DNA of 64,000 nucleotides from Chaunax sp. Z400 (taxonomy: Eukaryota; Chordata; Actinopteri; Lophiiformes; Chaunacidae): NCBI GenBank assembly GCA_037577475.1, contig CM075183.1, forward strand, positions 15,695,480 to 15,759,479, read 5' to 3'. Position numbers and translations under genes: made by a program. The notes beneath the pieces were generated by a model. It saw only the letters and a list, made by a program, of their open reading frames with translations. It did not search any database and was not told the origin of the DNA. Of this stretch, positions 37,844-49,830 are shown piece after piece. How positions within the stretch are numbered: the stretch's first letter is position 1; each line of letters begins with the position of its first letter.

Positions 37844-40274
37844 ATGGCTGTTGGACCAATCTTATCAATTTGGCTAACACTCACAGGTACGTTAGTAATT
37901 GCTGTCATACATAGTGCTCTAAAAACATAAATGTTAAAAAGAATGTTATTTCAAACACATTAATCTCTCTGTTCTTTACATGTAGTTGCCATTGAGCTTG
38001 CTGTTAACACAGCTGGTGCACAAAGTTCAACAGTATCTTCAATTACAACTGAAGGATCAACAACTGGTGGAATCACAACAAATGGAGGAGCAACATCAAC
38101 AATTGATGCATCAACGGCAATCAGTGTATCAACAACTAATGCAGTAACAACAGCCGGAGGGTCAACAACAACTGATGAATCCGCAACAACTGATGAATCC
38201 GCAACAACTGATGAATCCGCAACAACTGATGAATCCACAACAATTAGTGCATCAACAACAATTGATGCATCAACGGCAACCAGTGTATCAACAACTAATG
38301 CAGTAACAACAGCCGGAGGGTCAACAACAACTGATGAATCCACAACAACTGATGAATCCACAACAATTGGTGCATCGACAACAATTGAAGGATCAACAAC
38401 AAACCCTGTGTCAGAACCAACAGATGGATCAACAACAAATGGTGGGTCAACAATAACTGGTGGAACCACAGCAACTGGAGGATCAACAACAACAATTGAT
38501 GCATCAACAGCAACCAGTGTATCAACAACTGATGCAGTAACAACAGCCGGAGGGTCAACAACAACTGATGAATCCACAACAACTGATGAATCCACAACAA
38601 TTGGTGCATCGACAACAATTGAAGGATCAACAACAAACCCTGTGTCAGAACCAACAGATGGATCAACAACAAATGGTGGGTCAACAATAACTGGTGGAAC
38701 CACAGCAACTGGAGGATCAACAACAACAATTGATGCATCAACAGCAACCAGTGTATCAACAACTGATGCAGTAACAACAGCCGGAGGGTCAACAACAACT
38801 GATGAATCCACAACAACTGATGAATCCACAACAATTGGTGCATCGACAACAATTGAAGGATCAACAACAAACCCTGTGTCAGAACCAACAGATGGATCAA
38901 CAACAAATGGTGGGTCAACAACAACTGGTGAATCCACAACAATTGAGAGATCAACAACAACAATTGATGCATCAACAGCAACCAGTGTATCAACAACTGA
39001 TGCAGTAACAACAGCCGGAGGGTCAACAACAACTGATGAATCCACAACAACTGATGAATCCACAACAATTGGTGCATCGACAACAATTGAAGGATCAACA
39101 ACAAACCCTGTGTCAGAACCAACAGATGGATCAACAACAAATGGTGGGTCAACAATAACTGGTGGAACCACAGCAACTGGAGGATCAACAACAACAATTG
39201 ATGCATCAACAGCAACCAGTGTATCAACAACTGATGCAGTAACAACAGCCGGAGGGTCAACAACAACTGATGAATCCACAACAACTGATGAATCCACAAC
39301 AATTGGTGCATCGACAACAATTGAAGGATCAACAACAAACCCTGTGTCAGAACCAACAGATGGATCAACAACAAATGGTGGGTCAACAACAACTGGTGAA
39401 TCCACAACAATTGAGAGATCAACAACAACCCCTGTGTCAGAAACAACAGATGGATCAACTACAAGTGGTGGGTCAACAACAACAGATGAAACCACAACAA
39501 CCAGAGGGTCAACCACAGCAATTGATCCATCAATGGCAATCAGTGTATCAACAACTGATGCAGTAACAACAGCTGGAGGTTCAACAACCAGTCAATCAAA
39601 TACAGTTGTTGTTTTTATGAGAACAGCTACTCCTACTACTTCTGCTCCTCCTCCTACTACTACGAACACTACTGCTACCACTAGTAATACTCCTACTACT
39701 CCTCCTCCTCCTCCTACTACTACTACGACCACTACTGCTACCACTAGTAATACTCCTACTACTCCTCCTCCTCCTCCTCCTACTACTACGAACACTACTG
39801 CTACCACTAGTAATACTCCTACTACTCCTCCTCCTCCTCCTACTACTACTACGACCACTACTGCTACCACTAGTAATACTCCTACTAATCCTACTCCTCC
39901 TCCTACCACTACGACCACCACTGCTACCCCTACTAGTACTCCTACTACTCCTCCTCCTCCTCCTACTATTACGACCACTCCTACTCCTCCTCCTACCACT
40001 ACGACCACCACTGCTACCCCTACTAGTACTCCTACTACTCCTCCTCCTCCTACTACTTCTACGACCACTACTGCTACCCCTACTAGTGCTACTACTACTT
40101 CTCCTCCTACTACTATTACTACGACCACTACTGCTACCCCTACTGGTACTACAACTACTCCTCCTACTACTTCTACTACTACCACTACTGCTACCCCTAC
40201 TAGTACTACTACTCCTCCTCCTCCTCCTCCTCCTCCTACTATGACCACTACTGCTATCCCTACTAGTACTACTA

Positions 40275-40305
<31 letters not shown>

Positions 40306-43300
40306 GACCACTACTGCTACCCCTACTAGTACTACTACTACTACTCCTCCTACTACTACTACTACGACCACTACTGCTACCCCTACTAGTACTACTACTA
40401 CTACTCCTCCTACTACTACTACTACTACGACCACTACTGCTACCCCTACTAGTACTACTACAACTACTCCTACTCCTCCTACTACCACTACGACCACTAC
40501 TGCTACCACTACTACTACTCCCCCTACGACCATTACTGCTACCACTACTACTACTCCTACTACCACTACGACCACCACTACCACTTCTCCTACTACCACT
40601 ACGACCACTACTACTACTTCTCCTACTACCACTACGACCACTACTACTACTACTCCAGCTCCCCAAACAGTTGTGATTATTGCAGCAGTTTTGGTAGTAA
40701 CATTCGAACCAGCACTCAATGATCCAAACAGCCAACAGTTTAAGGCTCTTGAAGCAACAGTTGTACTAGCAGTGAGTACAATGTTCTATACTTCTAGGTG
40801 TATTAAGTATGTTTGAAGTTCGTACTTTAGTTTGGAGAACACTGCATCTGTTTATATTTTTCTCTTTACTTCCTTCATACAGTACACAGATGTCTACAGG
40901 TCTGCTTTTGGCCCAAGTTTTGTCCGCTGTTTTGTCATATTGTTCAGGTAACATTTAAAATTGTTCAACTGTTTTACTTCATGGGTTTTTGTCATCAGTA
41001 TTATTCTATTTTTTATTTCAATAATGACATAATCTGGAATAACAACACATATGCATATGTAATCATTTTATTAAGATAGATGCATTTTTGCTACAGACTA
41101 GCTGTGACCAGGACACGAATGGCTCTAACTGAAGTAGAGGTGGGGGTTGAGTTTAACAATACTGGATCACCAGATCAAATCCCAACTGCTGATCGTGTTG
41201 TGGAAACCTTAGTCGAAGCTGTGATGAATAATACCTTGAACATCACTATAGAGGTCGACAGCATCATGTCAATTGGTAAGTTAACACTAGACTGATATTT
41301 CATTCCTCTAGCTCTTTGGTGAAGGACATATAGCCTTTGATATTTGTTATTATCTAACACCGTCTGTGTCATGAGTGTTTAGGTTTTTATGTGGGTCAAC
41401 TGCAGTAAACAAATGTTGTCACAATTAGCAATACAAACAGTTGACTCCAGAATTACCATGACATAAACATACAGTTCCATCAGGACCACTTCAAAATAAA
41501 GCTTTATTAACATTTGCAGTAACTTATATTTGGCAGTAGGAGACTTCCTTGCCCTTCCATGTGCCTATGTGGAAGAGCTAAAGTAGGGATAGCAGCCTCA
41601 GAGACCCCGATTCAGAATAGAACAAGCACCAATGACAACAAAGGACAATGATTAAGTTAGACACAACATGAAAAGGAGGAGCTGGGGTAGAGGCAGTGGC
41701 GGATCATAGAGGGGCCACATTTTTTACAGAGGGGCCAACTATATGTCCAACATTCATGCACATTTCCTTATTCAGTAAGGTGCATACACAGAATATTTCA
41801 CCAGTCATTCATTGTTTGCTGTTGGCTCCATAGTGTTAAGACACACATAATTGAATATATTATGCAAATTGTGCCTTTTTCAAGCACATTTTGTACATCA
41901 AAAAAGTTTAGCAATTATTGAATTTTAAACTAGGAAGCATAAATAAATATAAAACATAAGCCCCTTTTTTCCATAAATAATACATGAAACTACTACATAA
42001 AAAACTACATAAAAAACTAATGCATAAAATAATTAAATTTTTTTTTTTACATTAAAGAAAATACTTATATCCTATATTACAGCATACACAAGGAGAAAAA
42101 CTTGACACAGTCAAGTATTCAAGTTGTAAACAAACAGAGAAAAAAGACAGGACAGGGGCACTTCAAGGGCCAATCAGATTTCAGCTGGGGCCAGTGCCCC
42201 TCTGGCCCCGCCCCTGGATCCACCCCTGGGTCGAGGTGGGTTGCAAAATGGCTTGCAGAAGATGCAGCAAGGGTAGGCAGGCTAAAGCAGCTTAAATAAA
42301 GCGCCCTGTATGAAATTTGCCAATTGGATGAGTTGAATGGAATCAGCTGAGCTATCAGCTGATTGTGGGCTGGTTCAGCTGAGGTAGCTGAGAAGGACAG
42401 CTGAGTTGGACGTCCGTTTGCTCCATTAAATTGTGATGTATATACCATGTTTTTTTTAAAAAAAGGCCCTATTTTTCCCCTATTTCTTCATATTGTTCCA
42501 TGCTTGTTTTCTTTTCTTTTTTTTTCACAGAACCAACTCCAACCCCCGCTCCAAATATCACAGCCAATGCCACAGCCACCAGTTCTGCAGCGACTGCCAC
42601 AGCCACCAGTTCTGCAGCGACTGCCACAGCCACCAGTTCTGCAGCGACTGCCACAGCCACCAGTTCTGCAGCGACTGCCACAACCACCAGTTCTGCAGCG
42701 ACACCGACTACAACTGCAGAGGCAATCACAACAAAGCTGTTGACTTTCACTTCTTCTGGGGAGACATTTACAAATGACTTGCTGAATCCATCATCTGGAG
42801 CATTTCAAGCTCGAGCTTCACTGCTGAAGTCAACAGTAAGTCTCTTTCATAGAGAGGAAAACCTCGCCAAATGTATGAATTCTAACTAATCGGCAACGTT
42901 TAACAAGATATATATTATGTCATAGTATTACTGCAAAACAACCTACTTTCATTCACCTACCCATCTTCCATAAGTTAACACATTTATTCATGATTTTCTC
43001 CTGAAAATTCCTGTACCTTCAATTAGTTTGCTTGTATTTCTGCAGCTTGAACCTCACTACAGAGAAGACTTTGACTCATTCCGCTTCTTGACAGTCATTT
43101 CATTCAGGTAATAACTTTTTTTTTGATAATGCCATGTTGAAATAATCTTAAGAGTAAGGTATTTGTCTTAAATTCATACAAATATAATCATATTTTATGG
43201 TAATTCCTTTACAGTGAAGGGTCGATTATCAACAGGAATGAGCTCGCATTTGCATCCTCTTCTGTTCCCAATAACACTGAGATTGCAAATACTTTGATCA

Positions 43301-43549
43301 GAGCATCTTCCAACATCACAGCCTTCAACATTAACATCTCTACCATCTTTGTGGATGACACACGTAAGCAATACTGAGTGCTACACCTCATCAACAATGT
43401 ACTGTACAATGCTGCACAAGTAGTTGCTAAAGCAATGTTTCCTTTTCTCAACATTTACAGAGGTTTCAAGTGGAGTAAGTCACAAGATCAGTCTCATAAC
43501 TGCATCCTTCCTCGCTCTGTTGTCATGGCTACTGTCAAGCCAACAATAG
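37844..43549 (+). CDS. Mucin A: SEA-domain mucin with probable GPI-anchor tail
   Basis: Eight coding exons are phase-consistent: 37844-37886, 37986-40771, 40883-40947, 41097-41275, 42531-42835, 43046-43107, 43215-43363 and 43461-43549 (TAG), for 1,225 aa. The signal peptide MAVGPILSIWLTLTVAIELA is split after codon 14 (phase 1). A large PTS domain follows, with 78-aa repeats and then Thr/Pro runs, dense in O-glycosylation sites. SEA-like domain 1 spans exons 2-4 (VVTFEPALNDPNSQQFKALE ... FGPSFVRCFVILFR). A short Ala/Thr linker of 9-aa repeats comes next. SEA-like domain 2 spans exons 5-7 (NDLLNPSSGAFQARASLL ... FLTVISFREGSIINRNELAF). The C-terminus is hydrophobic and ends at once (HKISLITASFLALLSWLLSS), which fits a GPI-anchor signal or a tail-less membrane segment. 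It would be a cell-surface or shed epithelial mucin. I recognise the architecture but no named orthologue. Confidence 0.8.
38040..39590 (+). repeat. 78-aa (234-bp) tandem repeats in the mucin A PTS exon
   Basis: The marker CCCTGTGTCAGAACC recurs at 38404, 38638, 38872, 39106 and 39340, exactly 234 bp apart each time. Units are nearly identical and come in two versions: one with GGSTITGGTTATGG, the other with GGSTTTGESTTIERS. The order of versions is 1, 1, 2, 1, 2. More diverged units lie on either side. Thr is almost always ACA. Confidence 0.92.
39610..40660 (+). repeat. (CTA/CTC)n-type Thr/Pro low-complexity tract
   Basis: Trinucleotide-rich CTACTA, CTCCTC and CGACCA words encode long Thr runs broken by 3-8 Pro. 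A loose 60-80-bp unit ends in ACTGCTACCCCTACTAGTAC. It stays open in the mucin A frame. Thr codons here are mainly ACT and ACC, unlike the ACA-rich tract before it. Confidence 0.9.
41694..42228. mobile_element. Non-autonomous hAT-type element with 8-bp target-site duplication
   Basis: A 535-bp element in the intron between mucin A exons 4 and 5. It begins CAGTGGCGGATCATAGAGG and ends in CCTGGATCCACCCCTG, which reads CAGGGGTGGATCCAGG on the other strand. The 8 bp on either side are GGTAGAGG (41686-41693) and GGTCGAGG (42229-42236), 7 of 8 matching. This is the target-site size expected of hAT elements. The inside is AT-rich with no transposase. Flanking sequence (about 41490-41690 and 42237-42430) may be an older repeat that it entered. 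Confidence 0.75.
42569..42703 (+). repeat. 27-bp minisatellite (9-aa Ala/Thr/Ser repeats) in mucin A exon 5
   Basis: About five copies of a 27-bp unit, GCCACAGCCACCAGTTCTGC followed by AGCGACT. They encode an Ala/Thr/Ser repeat (ATATATSSA) between the two SEA-like domains. The last copy has one change (ACAACC for ACAGCC). The tract keeps frame. Confidence 0.9.
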
Positions 43550-45888
43550 AATCTGTGTTGATGTCTAGGGGAAACCTCATCAGGAAATGACTGCTATCAG
43601 TGGTATGAAAAAGGACTTTGTTCCCGTTAAATATCCAAGAAGACCCCTGAGGACTGCAGCTCTTTCATACCTTAGAAAGAACTTCCAAGCATTATAGTCT
43701 ATGTTTGTTATGAACACACACACTGATAACAAAGGTTGACCATAGAATGGTATATTTATCCATCACTGATAGCAAGACCTTCTCTAGAACTCTTCCTTAT
43801 TCTAGGGTTGACATCTCAGACAGTCCGTCTATGAAGAAGACAACTTAAAGCACTTGGTCTTCTGAAACAAATGACTCCTTGCTGGCTTAAAAATGAGAGT
43901 AACGATACTTACGTTAAACTCATTGTGCTATAATGACAAATTTGACAATATTTAAATTCAGCATTAAGTCCTTAAAAATTCATATTATCAGGGTTAATCA
44001 CATTAAAGTCAGTTTTGCTTTTGTTCATTTAAGTTGACATTGGGGTAAAAATAAATTTCACTTAAAAGAAACATAGTAAGCCAATATTGTTCTCCTTTCT
44101 TCTGCCTTTAAACAGTTTTGTGAAATGTCATGTTTTTCATGAAACATAAAATGTTGTAACCGTGCCTTCTGTGATTATTCCGTCACTTTTTTATTTAAAC
44201 TGTATTTATTTATATTATCATAGATATGCGTATTCTGTAAGGTTATCTATATTTTTGCAGAATGTGAGCAAAAATACGAAGTCTTCATGATGATCATGAT
44301 ATAAAAGTTTGCAAATTGTTTATTCTATAGAAAGTCAATATAAAGTTTTTTTTATACTCAAGGAATTTAAAAATGCAGCACTCATTTTTGGCCCAATTTG
44401 AGAATTTTTTTTCTCTATTTTAGAACTGATTGTTCATAGGACAGGTTTTGAGATAATTCTTAAGATGTAAAATTTGGACAAGCTTGATTGATTTGTCTGA
44501 AAACAGTCTTGAGTCTGAAGACACAATTTTTGAGGAGATAGCCACGATGACTTTATCAAATCCCAAATGACTACTTCCCTGTTAAACTAACCCAACCCCA
44601 TCAAAAAAGTAAGATTGGGGAGAAAATGGCCTGGATCACACCATTTGGCATGCTGGAGGCAGTTTGGGAGTTCTGGAATGATCACCTGTTGGGTTGGTTG
44701 AGTGAGAAAGTGCGACAGCGCAAACATCCTCCACAGACTCAGCAGCAACTCCGGGCAGCTCTGGCTGAAAAATGAGCCGCCATCCCACAGGATGCCATCT
44801 GGAGGTTGTGCCAGTACATATGGAGGAGGATTACTGCTCCAATTAATGCTGATAGAAACACAGTATTTACTGTTTGTGTAAAGTATCACCTCTATCACCT
44901 TTATGATGCATATGTTTTTTTTTAAAGATGATCATTAAAAGTTAATGAGCAACAAAATACATGTTATTTAATAAAATTTGCATTTTTAAATTCTTTGAGG
45001 ATATATTGTCTATACTACAGGTTTGTACCATCTTGCACGAAAGGCCCTTAATATATTACAAACAATCCAACCATGTCTCATTATTTCCTAAAGCTTATTT
45101 TCTCAGAAGGGTCAAGTGATTCAGATTTGTACACAAAGAAACAACAAAGTACTAGCACTGAGGAAATAATTCCAGATGGCAGCTCTTTTTGTGGATAAAC
45201 TACAGTGACAATGATTCTGGAAAGACATGTTGATGTTGATTTGTTTTTAATTTTTAAAAAATATCACATCTCAAAGAAAAAAGTCCATTCAACTTCAAGG
45301 TACCAGCAAAGAGGTAGGGATTTATAATCTTTAAGGCCTATACCTTTTGTTCAGTCACTCCACTCACTTGGAATGAATCATTACATTCAGGTAGAATATT
45401 GTATGTTCAACACTGAAATCTTCTCAGCAGAGCAGGTAGTGGAGAGGCAGTGACAACTTTCCCTTAAGGAAGTGCAAACTGAGAGCCGATAGGTGGATGC
45501 TGGTGTGGAGGAAGGGATTTTGAAATGATAATTAGGAATATTTGTTGTCCGTTTCATATTGCATTTTTTAAATTGGAATCATTCATCCCATTTTTTAAAT
45601 AAAAATTGACTAGTTAAGCATTAAAATATCCTATATTAAAGTGTTCCTTAGTAATATTAATGCAAGGGAATTGTCAGCAAATCCCATAGTTGGTCAGACA
45701 ATCACTGAATTAAATTTTAACAATCAACAAAAGAATGCAACATTATTCTCGTCTAAGTTATATAACTGTAGATGTTACGTAAACTAGAACTCACAGGGTC
45801 AGATAACACAAAAAGCTTTAAATGTCTCGACCACTGCAGGCTCGCAACTCTCTTGTAGTCCATACATTTAGTAAGAAATGTGATACAG

Positions 45889-45924
<36 letters not shown>

Positions 45925-46250
45925 GTTATTATCATTATTATTATAATGTTTGTTTGGCAGGTTATTGCAAAGCAAAAAGGACACAGGAATAGACCACAAT
46001 ATGCCAAAACCATCACTGAAATTATAATGTATGCATCCCATTAATTATCTTAATAATATAATAATAATAATACTATTAAAATAACAATATAAAATAGAAG
46101 AACAGGATGTCTTGTTACCGCACATTGAATTAAATAATTTTGAAACACGTGAGAATGAACTCTCCATGGAGACAAACCAGACAAACCTGATCTCAAAGTG
46201 TCACCTGATATTAATGTGAAGATTTAATCTCCTCCACTGTAGGCGAACAA
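43550..46250. other. Mucin A 3' UTR and spacer
   Basis: AT-rich DNA. The first several hundred bases are probably mucin A 3' UTR. It holds the Tc1-like remnant listed separately and an (ATT)n microsatellite at about 45891-45925. No gene is seen. Confidence 0.55.
44640..44860 (+). mobile_element. Possible Tc1-type transposase C-terminal remnant
   Basis: The plus frame reads RQRKHPPQTQQQLRAALAEK, stop, AAIPQDAIWRLCQYIWRR. This follows the C-terminal pattern of Tc1/IS630-type transposases (PPxTxxxLxxALxEEWxxIPQxxIxRLxxSMxRR), with the expected Trp codon changed to TGA. No inverted repeats were found. The call is tentative because the region is short. Confidence 0.4.
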
Positions 46251-46264
46251 AAAGAGGATATTTA

Positions 46265-46410
46265 AAAGAATTTGCATGACATACAAATCATTGCCTGTGT
46301 ATAAAAGGTGTGATTTAGCAACACTCAAACGCAGAACAGGACATCTGCAGCTCGAGAAAAGTCTTTATATGCACTGCATTAATTAAACTCTCAAAGTCTT
46401 GAATAAAGTC
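46265..46410 (+). promoter_or_regulatory. Octamer + TATA promoter-like module with a close AATAAA
   Basis: An octamer ATTTGCAT (46270-46277) lies about 22 bp before TATAAAAGG (46300-46308), and AATAAA follows about 100 bp on, near 46403. A TATA box and polyadenylation signal this close are typical of a retroviral-type LTR. Neither LTR ends nor a primer-binding site were identified. A stand-alone promoter for the mucin cluster is the alternative. Confidence 0.35.
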
Positions 46411-47104
46411 TGAAATATTTCCACTGTGCTCTTCATTTTTGCCTCTTGATTGATCTGCTCCGATCCACTTATTGACGATTGTGTGCCACGACCAGCGTAC
46501 AGAGTGCTTACAAAAGGAACATAGTCAATCAGCTTGTGTTGTAGGAAATTGGAGCAATGTTTGGTCCCTACATGTTTTCATGGTCTTTTTTTGGGAGCCC
46601 TGTCAAATACAGTCGTCAACCCTGCTAGAACTGAAAGAGTAAATATTTTATTCCAGGTTTCCAGGTTGACTTACCAGTTTACCTGTATTTATAAGATGAT
46701 AAAAATCTGACATTTTTTACTGTTTTTATGTGGCTGTTTATACTAAGATCAGAGTCAAATGGCTAAAGGGAAGGCGGAGACCACCACAGTTCATTGAGGT
46801 CCAATTTAATATTGATGAAGTTTCATTTATCTTAATTGTTAAATACATCACATGTGTAGAGATGAAGACATCCATTTTTATTGGTTATTAATATTGCAGA
46901 GTATCATTACATTTTCATCATTAAAAAAGTGGAACTTTTTGTAAAAAACAAACAATAAACTGCAATATGTAACAATTCATTAAAAAATGTGGAGAACTTG
47001 AGCCATTTATTACAAAATGCAGTTCTTATTACATAATGAAGCAAAAAAAACATACATTTTGTCACGTTAATTCATATACATTGTTAATACACAATGCACC
47101 GCTC

Positions 47105-47495
47105 CATCATCACTTCACTAAGACTCGATATCAATTTGTTATTCATAACCTGTCACACTGGTGGTTGTTTCAACATTGACATTGGTGGAATGCAGAAGCA
47201 CCTTATTTCACAGAACAAAAGAAGGGAGTATGCCATGGTATTTAGCCAATGACAGCATTATGTATTTTGTCACTTGGGCTTGTTCTTGGCTAAGGTGTCA
47301 AAATATTTCTGATAAATGTTTCACGTCATGAGTATTTATTCCATTCCAATATATAAAGGACCTGATATGTGTTGACTGTCACATGATGGGAAAGGTTTAG
47401 AAAATCGCAGATGAATTACAGAGATTGAAAGATCTAAAGCAGAAAAGAGGATTTTTACCTTTTCATCTTGTATCTGTTCATTTTGGGTAAGTACA
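47105..47495 (+). promoter_or_regulatory. Promoter / noncoding first-exon module, copy 1
   Basis: Conserved words in order: ACAAAAGAAGGGAGTATGCC, GGCTAAGGTGTCAAAATATT, the TATA box AATATATAAAGG (about 47348), TGTGTTGACTGTCACAT about 30 bp on, and a donor TTTTGG|GTAAGTAC (about 47487). It shares the arrangement with copies 2 and 3. No coding frame is conserved. Confidence 0.5.
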
Positions 47496-48699
47496 ACTTT
47501 AAGTCTGTGATTACAGTTTTCAGCATTTGTACACGGTGTTTGCATATGTGTGTCTGTATGAGATAAAGTGGGATAACATGTCTGTCTAATGTTTTAAATC
47601 TACAGTTGAATTTTCACCTGTTGATAAAGGATTGTGACGTGTAGAAATAGAATTTCTCATTGCAAATATCAGCAATTGCATTTTCAAACTTTTTTCCAAC
47701 GTATCAGCAAATCAGCTTGAATATGTTGCCGAAATTACAAAATTAATTTCAGATAGGTCGCCATTTCTGATGTCATGCATATCAACAAATCATTTTGGAT
47801 ATCACTATTTTATTTGTGGAAATTATTTTATTTACCTTTAAACTTCAATTCTGACTAGTTATAAAAAGGAATGATATTTCAGATGACATTAAGTTACAAT
47901 TCCAAGCCAACAAATCAATCATTTAATTTTGACAAGTCAGAACTTCAGAAATCAGAAATTTTAGATCTTTAGATTTCCATGTTTGACTTATGATACTGAT
48001 GATTCAGGACTTTTTTTTGTTTCTTTAACATTGTGAGGATTTCTTTCCCTACATTTTCTTTAATTCGTACGAAATGATGCATGGATGGCATATTTAGTGG
48101 GTTGGTATGTATGAGTGGGTGGCTATATGGTGCGGATCCAAAAAAAAACCTCCAGATCCACCAAATCTTTTTTTCATTTTTATTTCCTTTAAATCATAAT
48201 TCAACTCAACTCAACTTTGTTCTATATAGCTCGGTCGCTCCTGGTCTTCAGCTTTGGTCAGTGGACCTCAGTGATCCCAAGGGGGTATACGTTTGTAACC
48301 AACTGTAACGTGACAGTGAGGTTCGGCTCATGCCAATATAAAGAGTCTTACAGTAATCCAGACAGGTTGTGATAAAAGCATGTATGAGTATTTCAATATC
48401 ACTAAAAAGAAAAAGGTCTTAACTTTGGATTAAAGCCTCAATTTATTATTAAACTAATTTATATTTAATATACTAATTTCCTATTGGATCATAGTGATGT
48501 CATAGATTTGATTAAGGACATGACATTCCTGAGTTGCTCTTTATTTTATGTGTTAATACAAGCCTTAGTGGTTTATACTACTTTAACTGTATTGTATGTT
48601 CTATTAATACCTCCATATATACCTACAATATTCTTTCAAAATACTTGAATATGTAATGACATAATCATGTTACATTGTCCCTTGACGTGCATTTCTCTC

Positions 48700-49115
48700 T
48701 GCTCCATTACCACTTCACTAAACTCTTTATTTATTTTGTCAAACTTGTCATACTGGTGACACATTGTCATAGGCAGAATGCAGCACAAACTTGTTTCAGA
48801 AGACAAAAGAAGGGAGTATGTCATGGAAGAAAATGACAATGATGAATTCAGTATTTTGTAATTTGGGTTTGTTCATGGCTAAGGTGTCAAAACATTTCTG
48901 AAAATAGTCTGACCTGTGAGTCACGTCACAAGCCTGAAGTCCATTATATGGAGGACCTCATAGATGTGGACTGTCACATAAGCTGGCGGTTCAAAATACC
49001 ACACATGTGAACTGGACTCAATATAGAAAAAAGTGAAATAGTTTAAAAAAAACAAACATCTAAAGCCAATAGAAAAAGGGAAATTACTCCATTTATTCTT
49101 TTCAACTGGGGTAAG
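48700..49115 (+). promoter_or_regulatory. Promoter / noncoding first-exon module, copy 2
   Basis: It carries ACAAAAGAAGGGAGTATGTC, ATGGCTAAGGTGTCAAAACA, a TATA-like CCATTATATGGAGG (about 48941), CATAGATGTGGACTGTCACA, and a donor ACTGG|GGTAAGTAGC at about 49110. It aligns with copy 1 over roughly 400 bp, and the likeness continues beyond the donor. Confidence 0.5.
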
Positions 49116-49186
49116 TAGCGACATTTTAAAATGTATATGTACATCTTTGTACATTCATACACTGTATTTATACGTGTATGTGTGTC

Positions 49187-49194
<8 letters not shown>

Positions 49195-49228
<34 letters not shown>
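49195..49228. repeat. (GA)n microsatellite
   Basis: An uninterrupted run of GA dinucleotides just downstream of promoter-like copy 2. Confidence 0.95.
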
Positions 49229-49232
<4 letters not shown>

Positions 49233-49599
49233 AGAGGGAGTTTGTGGGTCTGTTTAATGTTTGCATGTTTATTTCTACTGTATCAATGAAGAGATAATTA
49301 TATTTACTACTAAAAAGTAACTACTTACTTTTATCAATTTAAGTTTTTGTAATGCATTTTATGCTTATAAATAAATAGAAGGTAGAAGGTTTACGCACGT
49401 TCAAAAATTGGTAGCTGCAATTCATTGGCACAATTGATATAGGGACCTTATCCACTGTAACTAAAGTTAAAGTGTGTGTATATATATATGGACATGTTGA
49501 ATTATTTTCAATATGAAATATAGAATTATTTTCCCAAATAATTATTTAATGAAATTTCTATATAACTGATACAATTATTGATTTATTGAAGAAAAAAAA

Positions 49600-49830
49600 G
49601 CTGCACATTGCCATAGTGGGTAGCACTGTTGCCTCACAGCACAAAGGTCCTGGGTTCAAATCCATCTGAGGACCTGGGACTTTTCTGTGTGGAGTTTGCA
49701 TGTTGTCCCCGTGTCTGTGTGGGTTCTCTGGCTTCCTCCCACCACCAAAAACATGTAATCGGTGAATTGGTGACTCTTAATTGACCGTAGGCGTGAATGA
49801 TTAGTTGTCTTTCTTTAATGAATTGCTTCT
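49600..49830 (+). mobile_element. tRNA-type SINE
   Basis: The segment shows RNA polymerase III promoter boxes: a box A-like GTGGGTAGCACTGTTG and a box B GGGTTCAAATCC, spaced as in a tRNA. It then carries the fish SINE body words TGTGTGGAGTTTGCATG, GGCTTCCTCCCACC and AATTGGTGACTC. It is diverged from a clean consensus, so it is an old copy. Confidence 0.8.

Noticed and set aside
37960..39516. 518-codon open frame antisense to the mucin A repeat exon (Val/Asp/Pro-rich)
   Set aside because: It mirrors the ACA-rich Thr repeat on the coding strand. The plus strand has signal peptide, splice sites and SEA exons in phase; the antisense frame has none of these.
39592..40735. Two overlapping 375-379-codon antisense frames (Val/Gly-rich and Ser/Arg-rich)
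   Set aside because: They are the complement of the CTA/CTC trinucleotide tract, which lacks stops in several frames. No start context or domain content.
38408..40816. 802-codon plus-strand frame taken as a stand-alone gene
   Set aside because: It is the inner part of mucin A exon 2, running through the donor at 40771 into intron. The gene starts at 37844 with a signal peptide.
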